This document shows positions 16,773 to 25,804 of a DNA stretch of 64,000 bases, one piece after another (position 1 is the stretch's first letter; each line of letters opens with the position of its first letter). Made by a program: the position numbers and the translations under genes. Origin of the DNA: Chryseobacterium cucumeris (lineage in GTDB: Bacteria; Bacteroidota; Bacteroidia; Flavobacteriales; Weeksellaceae); contig NZ_CP068760.1 in the NCBI RefSeq assembly GCF_016775705.1, positions 1,054,001 to 1,118,000 on the forward strand. The letters run 5' to 3'. The notes under the pieces are model-generated. The model saw only the letters and a program-made list of their open reading frames with translations, searched no databases and had not been told where the DNA came from.

Positions 16773-17825
16773 TTATTGGTTTAAAAAAGCATCCCATCCC
16801 TGAGCGGTGAGCGCTACCAGCTGGTTGGATCCTCTTGCTACCATAAAGTTTCCATCTTCTTTTTCTACGGCATGTCCTATAATGGTAAAATCCGGATGGT
16901 TTTTAATTTTATCAAAATCATTCGGTGAAATCGTGAACAGAAGTTCATAATCTTCACCACCGCTTAAAGCAGTCATTACCGGGTTTAAATTCATTTCATC
17001 TGCCGTAGAGATGGTAAGATTATCCAACGGAATTTTTTCCTCATACAATCTGAAACCTACTTTGGATTGGTCTGAAAGGTGAAGGATTTCGGAAGCCAGA
17101 CCATCTGAAATATCAATCATAGAAGTTGGTTTAATATCCAGTTCTTCCAGGATTGTTTTAACGTCTGTTCTTGCTTCAGGTTTGAGCTGTCTTTCCAGGA
17201 TATAATCATAGCCTTCCATTTCAGGCTGCATATTCGGATCAGCAAGGTAAACCGCATGTTCTCTTTCCAGAATCTGTAATCCCATATAGGCTCCACCTAA
17301 GTCTCCTGTTACTACAAGCAGATCATTCGGCTTTGCTCCGCTTCTTTTTACGATGTTTTCTTCATTTTCAATTCCTACAGCCGTAATGCTCATCACCAGC
17401 CCTGAATTGGAGCTTGTTGTATCACCTCCAACCAGATCAACTTTGTACCTTCCGCAAGCAGCCTGAATTCCTGAATAGATTTCTTCTAAAGCTTCCACCG
17501 GAAAACGGTTGGATACCGCAAGGGAAACCAATATCTGTGTAGGTGTCGCATTCATCGCAGCAATATCACTTAGGTTCACGACCACCGCTTTATATCCTAA
17601 ATGCTTTAAAGGAACATAACCCAGATTAAAATGAACTCCTTCCGCCAGTACATCTGTTGTTAGAACTACTTTTTTGCTGTCTGGATTAATGACCGCCGCA
17701 TCATCTCCTACTCCAAGTTCTGAAGATTCATTGGATAACGGAAAATACTCTGTCAAATGTTTAATAAGACCAAATTCTCCTAATTTTGAAATGGGCGTCA
17801 GCTCCTGTGATTTATCTTCAAACAT
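16773..17825 (-). CDS. thiL: Thiamine-monophosphate kinase
   Basis: A 350-aa enzyme that phosphorylates thiamine monophosphate to the active cofactor thiamine diphosphate. It belongs to the AIR-synthase/PurM fold. Hallmarks are GVGDDAAVI (residues about 39-47), TTDVLAEGVHF, VNLSDIAAMNATP, LVGGDTTSS and the C-terminal SGGEDYELLFTI. The length is typical. No other thiamine gene is nearby and I see no TPP riboswitch upstream. It starts an operon with the small membrane protein gene directly downstream. Confidence 0.95.
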   Translation of the reverse strand: MFEDKSQELTPISKLGEFGLIKHLTEYFPLSNESSELGVGDDAAVINPDSKKVVLTTDVLAEGVHFNLGYVPLKHLGYKAVVVNLSDIAAMNATPTQILVSLAVSNRFPVEALEEIYSGIQAACGRYKVDLVGGDTTSSNSGLVMSITAVGIENEENIVKRSGAKPNDLLVVTGDLGGAYMGLQILEREHAVYLADPNMQPEMEGYDYILERQLKPEARTDVKTILEELDIKPTSMIDISDGLASEILHLSDQSKVGFRLYEEKIPLDNLTISTADEMNLNPVMTALSGGEDYELLFTISPNDFDKIKNHPDFTIIGHAVEKEDGNFMVARGSNQLVALTAQGWDAFLNQ

Positions 17826-17920
17826 GATTTTTTGTATTAATGTCCAATGTAAAAAGTATGAATGATGTAAAAATTGCTTCTCAAACTTTAAACATTAAAC
17901 CTTGAATTTTAAACTTTGAA

Positions 17921-18415
17921 TTATTGGGTAAGTTCTGCCGGGTCAATATTGTGCGGGTGGAAAGGAAACTTTTTGAAGTCTTCTTTCGATAATACAACAG
18001 TGTCCGGGGTTTTATACTTATTCATTGCTTCCACTACATCATCCGGTGGTGTGGTCATTTTTCTAAGCATCATATCAATCCATACGCCTGTAGCTTCTGC
18101 CGTGGCACAGTGCATTCCGTCAGGTGTATAGAATTTGTGTACGAAACGGTAGATGGAAGAATCCTCTGCACATCCGTCTATTTCCACACTTACGATTACC
18201 GTCTGATCAGCATAGATCTCTTTGAAGAAAGAATATCTTTCATGCAGGATCACCGGGCCGATTCCCCATCTGCTCAGCTGGGTAACCCCCATTTTCTCTT
18301 TAGTCATAAAAGCCATTCTGGCCTGTGCACAATATTGTACATATGATGAATTAGCCAGGTGCTTGTTGGCATCAAGATCGCTCCATCTTACTTCAAATTT
18401 ATGGTAGAAAATCAT
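17921..18415 (-). CDS. Acyl-CoA thioesterase (4HBT hotdog fold)
   Basis: A 164-aa hotdog-fold protein. The family signature is visible as VRWSDLDANKHLANSSYVQYC, where the Asp in WSDLD is the usual catalytic residue; it is followed by a long hotdog helix. It probably hydrolyses acyl-CoA or acyl-ACP thioesters in the cytosol; the substrate cannot be told. The ATG at 18415 places the fold correctly; a TTG 17 codons upstream would add an unusual N-terminal extension. It is divergent from the flavoprotein gene. Confidence 0.85.
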   Translation of the reverse strand: MIFYHKFEVRWSDLDANKHLANSSYVQYCAQARMAFMTKEKMGVTQLSRWGIGPVILHERYSFFKEIYADQTVIVSVEIDGCAEDSSIYRFVHKFYTPDGMHCATAEATGVWIDMMLRKMTTPPDDVVEAMNKYKTPDTVVLSKEDFKKFPFHPHNIDPAELTQ

Positions 18416-18488
18416 ATGAAAATCGTTTTTGATATAATTAAAATTATAATCTTCAAAAATACTCAAATAAGATGGTTTATAAAAATTG

Positions 18489-18496
18489 TACTTTTG
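18489..18496 (+). promoter_or_regulatory. Putative -7 element of the flavoprotein gene
   Basis: TACTTTTG matches TAnnTTTG, 34 nt before the ATG at 18530; no clear -33 element is seen at the usual distance. Confidence 0.4.
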
Positions 18497-18529
18497 AAAA
18501 AATAATCTTCCGCATAGGATTACCCATAC

Positions 18530-19732
18530 ATGAAACAGATCATTATTATCGGAGGCGGTGCTGCAGGCTTTTTCTGTGCATCTAATCTTGACGAAAAGAA
18601 ATATACTATTACGATTTTAGAACAGAACTCAGATGTCCTTCAGAAAGTTAAAATTTCCGGAGGCGGACGCTGTAATGTGACGCACGCATGCTTTGATCCA
18701 AGAGAACTGGTTCAATTTTATCCCCGTGGAAATAAAGAATTGCTAAGTGTTTTTACTAAATTTCAGCCTGGTGATACCATGGAATGGTTTGACCAGCGTA
18801 ATGTTCCTTTGAAAATTGAAAATGATAACAGAACTTTTCCTGAAAGTAACTCTTCCCAGACTATCATCAATACTTTCCTGAATGAAACTCAAAAGAAAAA
18901 TGTCACTGTGCAGACAAGATGTACGGTAAAAGAGATTGAAAAACAGGACGAAAAATATATAGTGAAAACCAATTCAGGTGATTTTGAAGCAGATTATATC
19001 GTTTATACGACCGGAAGTTCGCCAAAATCGTTGAAAATCGTTGAAAATCTGGGTCATAAGATTGTAGACCTTGTCCCTTCCCTTTTTACTTTCAATATTA
19101 AAGATGAATTGCTGAAAGATCTTCCGGGAACAAGCTTTGAAAATGCAGGAATTTCTATTCCTAAGCTGAAAACTGAAGAAAGCGGACCTTTGCTTATTAC
19201 GCATTGGGGGCTTTCCGGGCCTGCTGTTCTGAAAATTTCTGCATGGGAAGCGATAAGCCTGGCAAAGTTGAAATATAACTTTGAAATTGAAGTGAATTTC
19301 GTTTCTGTTGAAATAGATGAAGCGGAAGAAATGTTCCAGAATTTCAAGCAAAGCAATCCTAAAAAAACCATCGGACAATCTAAGATCTTTGATATTACCA
19401 ACCGGTTCTGGCAGAAAATTTTAGAGATCTCAAAGGTTGATCTCAACAAACAGGTGGCTAATATTTCCGGAAAAGAAATGCAGAAAGTTCTGGAAAATCT
19501 TTGCAAAAAGAAGTTTCAAGTAACCGGAAAATCGACATTTAAAGACGAGTTCGTAACGGCCGGAGGCATTGATTTAAAGGAAATTAACTTCAAAAACATG
19601 TCTTCCAAATTACTTCCCAATTTCTATATTGCCGGAGAAGTTCTGAATATTGACGCCGTGACCGGAGGATTCAATTTCCAGGCATGCTGGAGTGAAGGAT
19701 GGCTGATTGCACAGGATCTTAACAGCTTGTAA
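18530..19732 (+). CDS. HI0933/BaiN-family flavoprotein
   Basis: A 400-aa FAD-dependent protein. The dinucleotide-binding motif IIIGGGAAGFFCA lies at residues 4-16. The family-specific KISGGGRCNVTH follows at about 43-54, and the C-terminal FAD loop reads TGGFNFQACWSEGWLIAQ. Members include BaiN-type enzymes; most are uncharacterised NAD(P)/FAD oxidoreductases. The sequence shows no membrane anchor. An exported hydrolase gene follows 31 nt later, but a functional link is not apparent. Confidence 0.9.
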   Translation: MKQIIIIGGGAAGFFCASNLDEKKYTITILEQNSDVLQKVKISGGGRCNVTHACFDPRELVQFYPRGNKELLSVFTKFQPGDTMEWFDQRNVPLKIENDNRTFPESNSSQTIINTFLNETQKKNVTVQTRCTVKEIEKQDEKYIVKTNSGDFEADYIVYTTGSSPKSLKIVENLGHKIVDLVPSLFTFNIKDELLKDLPGTSFENAGISIPKLKTEESGPLLITHWGLSGPAVLKISAWEAISLAKLKYNFEIEVNFVSVEIDEAEEMFQNFKQSNPKKTIGQSKIFDITNRFWQKILEISKVDLNKQVANISGKEMQKVLENLCKKKFQVTGKSTFKDEFVTAGGIDLKEINFKNMSSKLLPNFYIAGEVLNIDAVTGGFNFQACWSEGWLIAQDLNSL

Positions 19733-19763
19733 AAAATGATTACTTTTAATAAAAACTAAATAC

Positions 19764-21062
19764 ATGAAAAAAAATTTCGGTTTCTTTCTTTTACTCTGGT
19801 TCTTTTTAGGATACAGCCAGGAAAAAACAATCATCTCTAACTGGACATCATTCACACAAGCTGTCAATATAGAGCATAAACAGAATTGGAACTTCCGTAT
19901 AACGGCAAAAATCAGAAAAGATAATGAGGATAATGGCTCCAATTGTGGATTATGGAGCAGAATAAATAATAAAGATGACTCTACAAGTTTCTTTGAAAAT
20001 CAATATTATGGAATCCAGGTAACCCATGAATGGAAAACCTACGAAATAAAGGGAACCATCAATCCATCTGCGAAGACCATGACTATCGGAGCTTTTGCAC
20101 AAAACAACGGCGATTTTTATTTTGACGATTTTAAGCTGGAAGTTAATGATGGAAAGTCAAAAAAGTGGATTGAAATCCCTTTGGAAAACTCAGGTTTTGA
20201 GAAAGATATCACATCCGGTGGCTGGTTTGAAGGAATCCATTCTCAGAACATAAAGCACGTAAAACATTTTACCATTGAAACTTCGGATTATCATCCATTC
20301 AGTGGCAACAAATCTTTGTTGATCAAAGGTCGTGGCATTATCGGAACAATGCCGGAAGGAAAATTTATGGATGTTAATGGTATCAAATTATATTATGAAG
20401 TCTATGGAGAAGGTGAGCCGGTTCTTATGCTTCATGGCAATGGCCAATCCATCAGTGCCTTTATGAACCAGAAGGACACCTTTGCTAAAAAATATAAAGT
20501 GATTATTGTCGATTGCCGTGAAAGGGGAAGGTCTACTTATGACAAAACAAAAGAACTTACTTTTGATATTCAGACAGAGGATATTAAGCAGTTTTTAGAG
20601 AAGCTCAACATCAAAAAAGCAAAAATTCTGGGCTGGAGTGACGGAGGAATTCTCGCACTGTCTATGGCCATGAAATACCCCGAAATGGTAGACAAAATTG
20701 CCTGTTCAGGAGCCAATATTTTTCCGGAAGGAGTGAAAGATCATGATTTAAAATCCATGAAAGAAATGCTTGTAAGCCTTACTAAAGAGAACAAAGACCA
20801 TAAAAATGACATCTTTATTGATCTTCTGAATCTGGATTTGAAGTATCCTCAATGGAAATATGAAGACCTGAATAAAATTCAGTGCCCATCATTAATCATT
20901 GCTGGTGATAATGATCTTATAAAAACAGAACATACGGTAAAAATCGCAGAATCCATCCCAAAAGGACAATTAGCTATTATCCCCAATGCCAATCATTATG
21001 TTCCTGAAGAAAAACCGGAATTATTCAATGAATTAGTGCTTGATTTCTTTGAAAATAAATAA
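19764..21062 (+). CDS. Exported alpha/beta hydrolase with N-terminal beta-sandwich
   Basis: A 432-aa exported protein. A signal peptide ends near GYSQ. Residues about 20-195 look like a beta-sandwich of the kind that binds carbohydrate or other ligands (WNFRITAKIRKDNEDN, FYFDDFKLEVNDG). An alpha/beta hydrolase domain covers about 205-430. The oxyanion-hole loop is HGNGQS, the nucleophile elbow GWSDGG (Ser in GxSxG) and the catalytic His lies in NANHYVPEE; the acid is probably Asp in IAGDND. Substrate unknown, possibly an ester or lactone. It is followed 14 nt later by a TonB-C-like protein gene. Confidence 0.85.
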   Translation: MKKNFGFFLLLWFFLGYSQEKTIISNWTSFTQAVNIEHKQNWNFRITAKIRKDNEDNGSNCGLWSRINNKDDSTSFFENQYYGIQVTHEWKTYEIKGTINPSAKTMTIGAFAQNNGDFYFDDFKLEVNDGKSKKWIEIPLENSGFEKDITSGGWFEGIHSQNIKHVKHFTIETSDYHPFSGNKSLLIKGRGIIGTMPEGKFMDVNGIKLYYEVYGEGEPVLMLHGNGQSISAFMNQKDTFAKKYKVIIVDCRERGRSTYDKTKELTFDIQTEDIKQFLEKLNIKKAKILGWSDGGILALSMAMKYPEMVDKIACSGANIFPEGVKDHDLKSMKEMLVSLTKENKDHKNDIFIDLLNLDLKYPQWKYEDLNKIQCPSLIIAGDNDLIKTEHTVKIAESIPKGQLAIIPNANHYVPEEKPELFNELVLDFFENK

Positions 21063-21076
21063 CTAAAAACCAAATC

Positions 21077-21496
21077 ATGAAAAAAATAATAACATTCATT
21101 TTATGTCTTGGATTTGGGTTCGCATTTTCTCAGGTAAAGGAAACTGAAATTCTACCGGCTAAAGATCAGTCTGAAGAGCATGTTTTGTCGAAAGACTCAA
21201 AGTCTGCAGAATATCCCGGAGGATGGATGGCACTTCGAAAAGATATTGCTGACAGAATAAGGACGAAAAAAATAAATGTGGGAGGAATAGAAGGAACAAT
21301 CACAGCGAGGGCAAAGTTTATAGTTAATATCAAAGGTAAAATAGAAGATATCACAGTAACTGGTGATAATGCCGATTTCAATAAAGAAATAGAAAGAGCT
21401 ATAAAATCTCTGAAAGCTAAATGGAAACCAGCAGAATCCAAGGGTCGTATTGCCCGTAGCTATTATACTTTTCCTCTTACGATAAAACTTGATTAA
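21077..21496 (+). CDS. Exported TonB-C-like protein
   Basis: A 139-aa protein with a signal peptide (ITFILCLGFGFAFSQ). The remainder resembles the C-terminal domain of TonB-type transducers: GTITARAKFIVNIKGKIEDI, then KSLKAKWKPAESKGR and the final FPLTIKLD. There is no inner-membrane anchor or linker. It is a paralogue-like relative of the protein at 6182, which shares the KWKPAExKG segment. Role unknown; such domains may dock on outer-membrane receptors. It lies in a run of closely spaced plus-strand genes from 19764 to 23058. Confidence 0.75.
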   Translation: MKKIITFILCLGFGFAFSQVKETEILPAKDQSEEHVLSKDSKSAEYPGGWMALRKDIADRIRTKKINVGGIEGTITARAKFIVNIKGKIEDITVTGDNADFNKEIERAIKSLKAKWKPAESKGRIARSYYTFPLTIKLD

Positions 21497-21502
21497 CAGC
21501 CG

Positions 21503-22141
21503 ATGCTCTCTGCCAAAAGAAATACTGCCTTTTTCTTTAAAACCCTTTTAGTTTTAGGGTTCGGGTATTTCTTTTGGCTGATGCTTGAGATTACATTAGA
21601 ATATATTCCTTATAATCCTGAAGTCAGCTTTCTGATGATTAAACAGACAGAAGTATCGGAAAGACCGGAATATCTTTCTTTTTTCTATACTCATGTTTAC
21701 ACGAGCATTTTTGTGCTTCTTTCAGGTTTTCTTGCCATGCTCAGAAAGAATTTTGGACTCAAAAATTTCCACAGGAATATGGGAAAAGTTTATATTTTTC
21801 TCATTCTGATCTTTGCAGCACCTTCAGGAATTTACATGGGAATTTTTGCCAACGGAGGCCTTCTGTCAAAAATTTCTTTTGTTATTTTAGGATTTTTATG
21901 GTGGTTTTCAACGTTGAAAGCGTATCTGCTGGCGAGACAGAAAAGGTTCAAAGAACACAAACAATGGATGTGGCGGAGCTTTGCTTTTACTTTATCCGCT
22001 ATTACTCTGAGAATGTGGAAGGTAATTATTGTATATTTATTTCATCCCAATCCTATGGATGTCTATCAGATCATTGCATGGCTGGGCTGGATTCCCAACA
22101 TCCTTATTATTGAATATTTAATCACAAAAAAACTTATATGA
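21503..22141 (+). CDS. DUF2306 membrane protein
   Basis: A 212-aa inner-membrane protein with about seven hydrophobic segments. The pattern fits DUF2306: YTHVYTSIFVLLSGFLAML, the NFHRNMGKVY loop, and WMWRSFAFTLSAITLRMWKV towards the end. The conserved His residues in the first and loop segments suggest heme or redox binding in the family, but function is not established. The next gene overlaps it by 4 nt (ATGA at 22138), so the two are co-translated. Confidence 0.82.
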   Translation: MLSAKRNTAFFFKTLLVLGFGYFFWLMLEITLEYIPYNPEVSFLMIKQTEVSERPEYLSFFYTHVYTSIFVLLSGFLAMLRKNFGLKNFHRNMGKVYIFLILIFAAPSGIYMGIFANGGLLSKISFVILGFLWWFSTLKAYLLARQKRFKEHKQWMWRSFAFTLSAITLRMWKVIIVYLFHPNPMDVYQIIAWLGWIPNILIIEYLITKKLI

Positions 22142-23058
22142 AAATTCTAAATTACACATTGATTTCCCTGCTTACAGTTTCTCTGTTAAGCTGTAAAAAA
22201 GAGGGAAAGACTACTGAATCAGGAAAAGATTCTCTGACTGCAAAGAAAGACTCTGTGATAATCCCCGAGGTTCACAAAGAATATTACGGAATTTATACCG
22301 GTGAATTTGCCGGCATGGAAAAGGTTGTTGACCCAACAGACGGCTCAGAATATGATGTCAGCAACTACAAGAGGATTTCTTTAAAGATCAACAGAATCAC
22401 CCAGGATAGCGTATATGGACAAAGTATCGTAAATGGGAATCAGCGCCCGTTCAGAGGTGTTTTCAATGAATCCACGGCATCTTTTGTGCTTGATGAACCG
22501 GGCAATGACAAAACAGACGGAAGATTTGAAGTAAAATTAAAGGGAGACAGCTTAACCGGAAAGTGGAATGCTTTTGATAAAACAAGTGTTAAAGCACCTT
22601 CAAAAACGCTTAAACTGACTAAAAAAGAGTTTGTTTACAATCCGAATTTCATGCTGGATAAGGATTCTGACCTCGTAGACTGGTCAAACCCGAAAGAGTT
22701 TACCGAAAAGTATACCGATGAAGAAACCGGAAAAACAGAAAGCTATAAAACCTCTAAAAACCGTATAGCCTCTGAAGCAATTTTCAAGCTAAATGCATCT
22801 AAGCAGAAACTCACAGAAAAAGACCTTAAAAACTTAAGAAAACTGGATCTCGAGATCATCAAAAACTCTGTATTTGCAAGACATGGTTACTCTTTCAAAA
22901 AAGAAACCTACAGAAATTTCTTTGAGCAGACAGATTGGTATATCCCCGTTTCTAATAATGTGGACAATGATCTTTCTCCTCTGGAAAAAGAAAATGTGGC
23001 TTTACTGAACCGATTTACCAAATATGCAGAGGATAAATATGATAGTTTTGGCAGATAG
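22138..23058 (+). CDS. YARHG-domain lipoprotein
   Basis: A 306-aa lipoprotein with a lipobox (LLSC, Cys19). The C-terminal YARHG domain (about residues 230-300) includes LRKLDLEIIKNSVFARHGYS and the usual downstream QTDWYIPVSNN. The middle part (residues about 45-150) is beta-rich with no named domain. YARHG proteins are exported, and the domain is thought to bind the cell surface or peptidoglycan, but this is not proven. It closes the plus-strand run that begins at 19764. Confidence 0.85.
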   Translation: MKILNYTLISLLTVSLLSCKKEGKTTESGKDSLTAKKDSVIIPEVHKEYYGIYTGEFAGMEKVVDPTDGSEYDVSNYKRISLKINRITQDSVYGQSIVNGNQRPFRGVFNESTASFVLDEPGNDKTDGRFEVKLKGDSLTGKWNAFDKTSVKAPSKTLKLTKKEFVYNPNFMLDKDSDLVDWSNPKEFTEKYTDEETGKTESYKTSKNRIASEAIFKLNASKQKLTEKDLKNLRKLDLEIIKNSVFARHGYSFKKETYRNFFEQTDWYIPVSNNVDNDLSPLEKENVALLNRFTKYAEDKYDSFGR

Positions 23059-23076
23059 AGAATAGGTTGTAGGGAA

Positions 23077-23478
23077 TCAGGGATTAGGGGTTGAGGTTAA
23101 GCCATCACTGTTTGTCATCTTTACGAAAATATAGAGCAGCAGACAGCCTATGGCATAGCAAAGGTTGTCAATCCAGGAAAAAGAGTTTCCAATGACAATA
23201 TACATCAGGCTTCCAGGACGGAAGCCTAGTTTTTCTGCAATATGGAAATACTGTGCAAATTCTACCGCAAAGGAAAAAATAAGAATTCCCGGGATCAGCT
23301 TCTGATCATTTACTTTTACAAAACTCTTTACAAACGTGTAAAGAAGCATGACCACAATAACATCTCCAAGATAAGCTCTCACAAAGAAAATATCATTAAG
23401 TTTGGTGGCAATCAGTACTTCTGCCAGAAAAATAAAAATTGTAAGAAGGAGATATTTCAGGCTGAATCGGAATTTCAT
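23077..23478 (-). CDS. DUF2809 membrane protein
   Basis: A 133-aa inner-membrane protein with four or so hydrophobic helices. The DUF2809 pattern is visible as YLGDVIVVMLLYTFVKSF, then FAVEFAQYFHI and IGNSFSWIDNLCYAIGCLL. Members resemble VanZ-like small membrane proteins; the role is unknown. It is the last gene of the minus-strand run 24705-23077, separated from the redoxin gene by a terminator hairpin. Confidence 0.85.
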   Translation of the reverse strand: MKFRFSLKYLLLTIFIFLAEVLIATKLNDIFFVRAYLGDVIVVMLLYTFVKSFVKVNDQKLIPGILIFSFAVEFAQYFHIAEKLGFRPGSLMYIVIGNSFSWIDNLCYAIGCLLLYIFVKMTNSDGLTSTPNP

Positions 23479-23497
23479 TTCAAATTGGTATTAGGCA

Positions 23498-23532
23498 TAA
23501 AAAATCGGTATTCAGGGAACACCGATTTATTT
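23498..23532 (-). terminator. Terminator after the redoxin gene
   Basis: On the minus strand, AAATCGGTGTT / AATACCGATTT hairpin followed by TTT, between the redoxin gene and the DUF2809 gene. Confidence 0.75.
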
Positions 23533-23549
23533 TTACAGGAACAAATATA

Positions 23550-24206
23550 TTATTTCTTCACTTTAATTGTACATCCGATGGCTACAGTTTTAGATGTTTT
23601 CACCATTTCCCCCTTGATCAGAGCATTTACAGCATCCTGTGCATAATATTCTGATACATCATTCGGGTTATCATAATTATTATCGATAGCACCAATGTAT
23701 TTTACGATATTCTTTCCGTTTTCTCTTTTCAGTACAAAAACATGCGGTGTCTTTGTTGCTCCGTACTGTGGATAAATTTTCTGCCCTTCATCTACAAGAT
23801 AGGGAAAAGTAAATCCTTTCTGCTTTGCTCTTTCAATCATCTGCTGATAACCGTCTTCCGGCTGTACGTTGGGATCATTCGGATTGATGGCAATGACCGG
23901 ATATCCCTGAGCTTTATACTTTTTGTCCAGCTCAATAATCCTGTCTTCATATTTCTTTGCGTACGGGCAATGATTGCAGGTAAATACTACAATGAATCCC
24001 TTTGCGCTTTTGAAATCACTTAACGAAACCATTTTCCCGTCAATATTTTTAAGCTTAAAATCAGTGGCTTCATCCCCTATTTCGTAGCCTTTTACAGATG
24101 AAACATTCACGCTCTTATCTGTAGTCTTATGATCATCTTTCGTTGTAAAGTTCAGTAATCCCAGCCCAACGACAAATGCGGTCATTACAATTTTCAGGTT
24201 TTTCAT
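23550..24206 (-). CDS. Exported thioredoxin-family redoxin
   Basis: A 218-aa protein with an N-terminal export signal. The AhpC/TSA-like thioredoxin fold has the active site CNHCP (Cys77, Cys80). The fold starts at GDEATDFKLKN and continues through the cis-Pro region KTPHVFVL. It probably reduces or forms disulfides in the periplasm. It lies 13 nt downstream of a TlpA-like gene in the same direction, so both would act on thiols in the envelope. A C-terminal GCTIKVKK adds one extra Cys. Confidence 0.88.
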   Translation of the reverse strand: MKNLKIVMTAFVVGLGLLNFTTKDDHKTTDKSVNVSSVKGYEIGDEATDFKLKNIDGKMVSLSDFKSAKGFIVVFTCNHCPYAKKYEDRIIELDKKYKAQGYPVIAINPNDPNVQPEDGYQQMIERAKQKGFTFPYLVDEGQKIYPQYGATKTPHVFVLKRENGKNIVKYIGAIDNNYDNPNDVSEYYAQDAVNALIKGEMVKTSKTVAIGCTIKVKK

Positions 24207-24219
24207 AATCGATTATTTA

Positions 24220-24705
24220 TTACAGGTTTTCTTTAATTGTTTTTTCGAGATCTTCTTTGCTCATTTCACCGTCGTTGAAATAGATTTTTGATCCGTTTTT
24301 ATAGAACAGCGTTACCGGAATATTCCCGTCCCAGTCTTTTTCAAACCTTGGAATCCAGGTATTCATTCTTTTGATATCATCCAACAGAAGTACTTCAGCA
24401 GTAAGGTTTTTATTTTTAATGAATTTAATTACTCTTTCTTTATCAGCTGACCTGTCCAATGAAACCAGAATCATCTTATACATCTGATTACCTGCATATT
24501 TAGTATTTACTTCCATAAAATGAGGCAGCTCTTTTACACATGGACCGCAGGTTGTAGACCAGAAGTTCACAACAAGCAATTTATCATGTTCCTGCTGAAT
24601 ACGCTTCTCCAGGTCTTCATATTTTACGACAGAAACTTCCGTCTGCTGGGCTTTGAAAACCGAGCAGCACACAAACAGGGCTGATATTTTTACTATATTT
24701 TTCAT
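24220..24705 (-). CDS. TlpA-family disulfide reductase
   Basis: A 161-aa exported thioredoxin-like protein. A signal peptide covers the first about 19 residues. The active site is FWSTTCGPCVKEL (Cys53, Cys56) with a downstream cis-Pro at NIPVTLFYK. TlpA-family proteins keep periplasmic cysteines reduced, often for cytochrome maturation. The redoxin gene follows in the same operon. No cytochrome-biogenesis gene is adjacent. Confidence 0.9.
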   Translation of the reverse strand: MKNIVKISALFVCCSVFKAQQTEVSVVKYEDLEKRIQQEHDKLLVVNFWSTTCGPCVKELPHFMEVNTKYAGNQMYKMILVSLDRSADKERVIKFIKNKNLTAEVLLLDDIKRMNTWIPRFEKDWDGNIPVTLFYKNGSKIYFNDGEMSKEDLEKTIKENL

Positions 24706-24840
24706 TTTTAAAATACAAACAACTACAAATCATCAATATACAAAAATAAAATTCACCTATTGGATCAATTTCTTACAAAAGAATAATTTATTTGTCCATT
24801 GATTCATTTTTTTGATATTTTTACGGCTTAAATTAAAACC

Positions 24841-25683
24841 ATGAAAAAAGCTTATTTACTGCTGCCAGTTTTCTTTTTGGCATCCTGCTCAAGCAGCAAT
24901 GATGATACAGATTCATCCAACAACAATCAAAATAATAATGATAACAGCCCGGTTTTAGTAACAAAAATGGTTGCTGACGGAGAGACCTCAACCTATACTT
25001 ACAATGGCTCAAAAATCTCCCAGATTAAAAACATTACCAATGGTGAAGTGACCTCTTTCAGTTATTCAGGAGATCTGATTACCCAGCAGGTAACAACGGG
25101 TTCAAGCACCAGCTATAAAACAACCTATGTTTATGATGGAAGCAGCAGATTGAGCAAAAAAACATACAGTGAGACTTACCTTACGTCCGGAACTGTTTCT
25201 ACGGTAGAAACCAATTATAACTATCTTTCCGGTAATAATGTAAAAATCACCTATACGGCAAGCTTTACAGGATCACCTGTAAGAACCGGCACTAAAAATG
25301 CTACATTAAATGCTGATGGCTCTCTTAGCAGCTGGACAGACACCGCATCAGTTCCTAATAATACAGGAGGTTTTTATAGTGCAACAGGTGCTTTACAGCC
25401 TATTGTGTATGACACCAAGAATGTACCTTTTAAAAATATAACAGGGTTTTTAAAAATTATTGACACGGAAGATGAAAACGGGTCCGTACACAATATACTA
25501 AGCTATAATTATGTCCTTAATTATAACAATGGAGCCGGAAGTGGTGAATGGACCATCTTTAAATCCGTTTATGAATATAATAGCAGCGGATATCCTACAA
25601 AGAATGTCAAAACATACTATAATAAAACAGGAACAGGAGTTACAAATAGTGAAATGAACACTTACGAATACAATCATTTATAA
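24841..25683 (+). CDS. Lipoprotein with YD-repeat-like strands
   Basis: A 280-aa lipoprotein (lipobox LASC, Cys16). After an Asn/Asp-rich linker comes a series of repeats of the form Y-T-Y-x-G-x-x (TSTYTYNGSKISQIK, TSFSYSGDLITQ, TTYVYDGSSRLSK, KSVYEYNSSGYPTKN). These resemble the YD-type strands of RHS-like proteins, common in exported Bacteroidota lipoproteins. No enzymatic motif is seen. It has its own terminator and lies upstream of the GG-leader peptide cluster, but nothing ties the two together. Confidence 0.78.
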   Translation: MKKAYLLLPVFFLASCSSSNDDTDSSNNNQNNNDNSPVLVTKMVADGETSTYTYNGSKISQIKNITNGEVTSFSYSGDLITQQVTTGSSTSYKTTYVYDGSSRLSKKTYSETYLTSGTVSTVETNYNYLSGNNVKITYTASFTGSPVRTGTKNATLNADGSLSSWTDTASVPNNTGGFYSATGALQPIVYDTKNVPFKNITGFLKIIDTEDENGSVHNILSYNYVLNYNNGAGSGEWTIFKSVYEYNSSGYPTKNVKTYYNKTGTGVTNSEMNTYEYNHL

Positions 25684-25688
25684 TACAA

Positions 25689-25714
25689 TGGAGCGCTTAA
25701 GGCGCTCTTTTTGT
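25689..25714 (+). terminator. Terminator after the 24841 lipoprotein gene
   Basis: GAGCGC-TTAAG-GCGCTC hairpin (25691-25707) followed by TTTTTG. Confidence 0.82.
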
Positions 25715-25746
25715 TTTCATTAACACATATGTTAATTTTATCACAA

Positions 25747-25780
25747 TTGATAGAATTATATGAATGGTTTTGTATATTTG
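25747..25780 (+). promoter_or_regulatory. Promoter of the first GG-leader peptide operon
   Basis: TATATTTG at 25773-25780 is a perfect -7 match, with TTG at 25747-25749 (23-nt spacer, slightly long). The ATG at 25805 is 24 nt downstream. Confidence 0.55.
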
Positions 25781-25804
25781 GGTTGAATCAAAAACTAAAT
25801 TACC

